Assembly (NCBI GenBank): GCA_018266055.1 | Contig: JAFDYT010000012.1 | Location: 1 to 64,000 of the forward strand | Direction: 5' to 3' | Source of the DNA: Bacteroidota bacterium | Lineage (GTDB): Bacteria; Bacteroidota; Bacteroidia; Cytophagales; Cyclobacteriaceae | DNA length: 64,000 bases | In this document: one piece after another, positions 63,855 through 64,000 of the stretch | Layout of the letters: every line of letters begins with the position of its first letter | Numbering within the stretch: the stretch's first letter is position 1 | The notes under the pieces: model-generated | Databases searched by the model: none | What the model was told of the DNA's origin: nothing | What the model saw: only the letters and a program-made list of their open reading frames with translations | Translations under genes and position numbers: made by a program

Positions 63855-64000
63855 ATGGAAAAGAGGTGCTTAATAATTGACAATGATGATCAATCGGCAG
63901 AGATTGAAAAGTTAAAAAGGGATGGCAAGGCTCGAGGGATTGAAATTGAGTGCGAACAATTCAATGTAGGTAGCACATTTGAAGATGATTTATTATCTCA
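63855..64000 (+). CDS. Receiver-like protein (5' part)
   Basis: ATG at 63855, two bases after the previous stop; 48 complete codons are visible before the window ends. The first strand ends in the acidic cluster CLIIDNDD, as in response-regulator receiver domains, where the two or three acidic residues bind Mg. The rest (EIEKLKRDGKARGIEIEC) could be helix 1 and strand 2. No phosphoacceptor strand is reached, so the assignment is tentative. Its position behind the double-GHKL gene suggests a partner in signalling or an effector with a receiver at the N-terminus. Confidence 0.6.
   Translation, partial: MEKRCLIIDNDDQSAEIEKLKRDGKARGIEIECEQFNVGSTFEDDLLS

Noticed and set aside
1-64000. tRNA, rRNA, integrase or transposase genes
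   Set aside because: No tRNA-like cloverleaf, rRNA segment or recombinase domain was recognised anywhere, although a computed tRNA/IS search would be more sensitive than reading by eye.

Overview
The window reads as a chromosome segment of a Bacteroidota bacterium, most likely order Cytophagales. Supporting signs: a TonB-dependent receptor with an N-terminal carboxypeptidase-like domain, DUF6377 and LytTR regulators, TPR-containing histidine kinases, outer-membrane lipoproteins, almost no Shine-Dalgarno sequences, and promoter-like TAnnTTTG boxes upstream of several genes. No rRNA, tRNA, transposase, integrase or CRISPR array was seen. The genus cannot be fixed from the sequence alone.

Layout. 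1-16 kb: the 3' part of methylmalonyl-CoA mutase, a DUF6377 regulator, a TPR histidine kinase, a GH43-like glycosidase, a serine hydrolase, an SDR, DUF2252, and a run of small minus-strand genes (Zn ribbon, DoxX, Crp/Fnr, VOC, cupin, DinB). 16-28 kb: small membrane proteins, ssb, a LytS/LytTR two-component pair, an ArsR-type regulator, yjjG, pruA and a large TPR histidine kinase. 27-33 kb: an M20 amidohydrolase, then a minus-strand block of membrane protein, winged-helix regulator, radical SAM enzyme and creD, in which two start regions share a GTAC palindrome. 33-44 kb: an FAD oxidoreductase, a very large PD40/beta-barrel protein, yicC, an amidohydrolase lipoprotein, an RRM protein and a gamma-glutamyltransferase. 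43-51 kb: an orphan histidine kinase, then a TonB receptor, beta-helix lipoprotein and cytochrome c lipoprotein cluster. 51-56 kb: a GT39 glycosyltransferase, a PAP2 phosphatase and a DAO-family oxidoreductase.

From about 55.8 kb the character changes to an accessory region. It holds a TonB receptor broken off inside its plug, with a 280-bp tandem duplication of the break point; a 615-bp satellite of fifteen 41-bp units without a single indel; GAGGTACGA-type repeats on both sides of a leucine-rich-repeat gene; and finally an AT-rich operon running off the right edge. That operon encodes an XRE controller, a DNA cytosine-5 methyltransferase, a 773-residue protein with two separate GHKL ATPase modules, and the start of a receiver-like protein. 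It looks like a restriction-modification-associated defence system with signal-transduction-like parts, and is the best candidate for a poorly described system here.

Functions are inferred from motifs and family knowledge; no database search was run.
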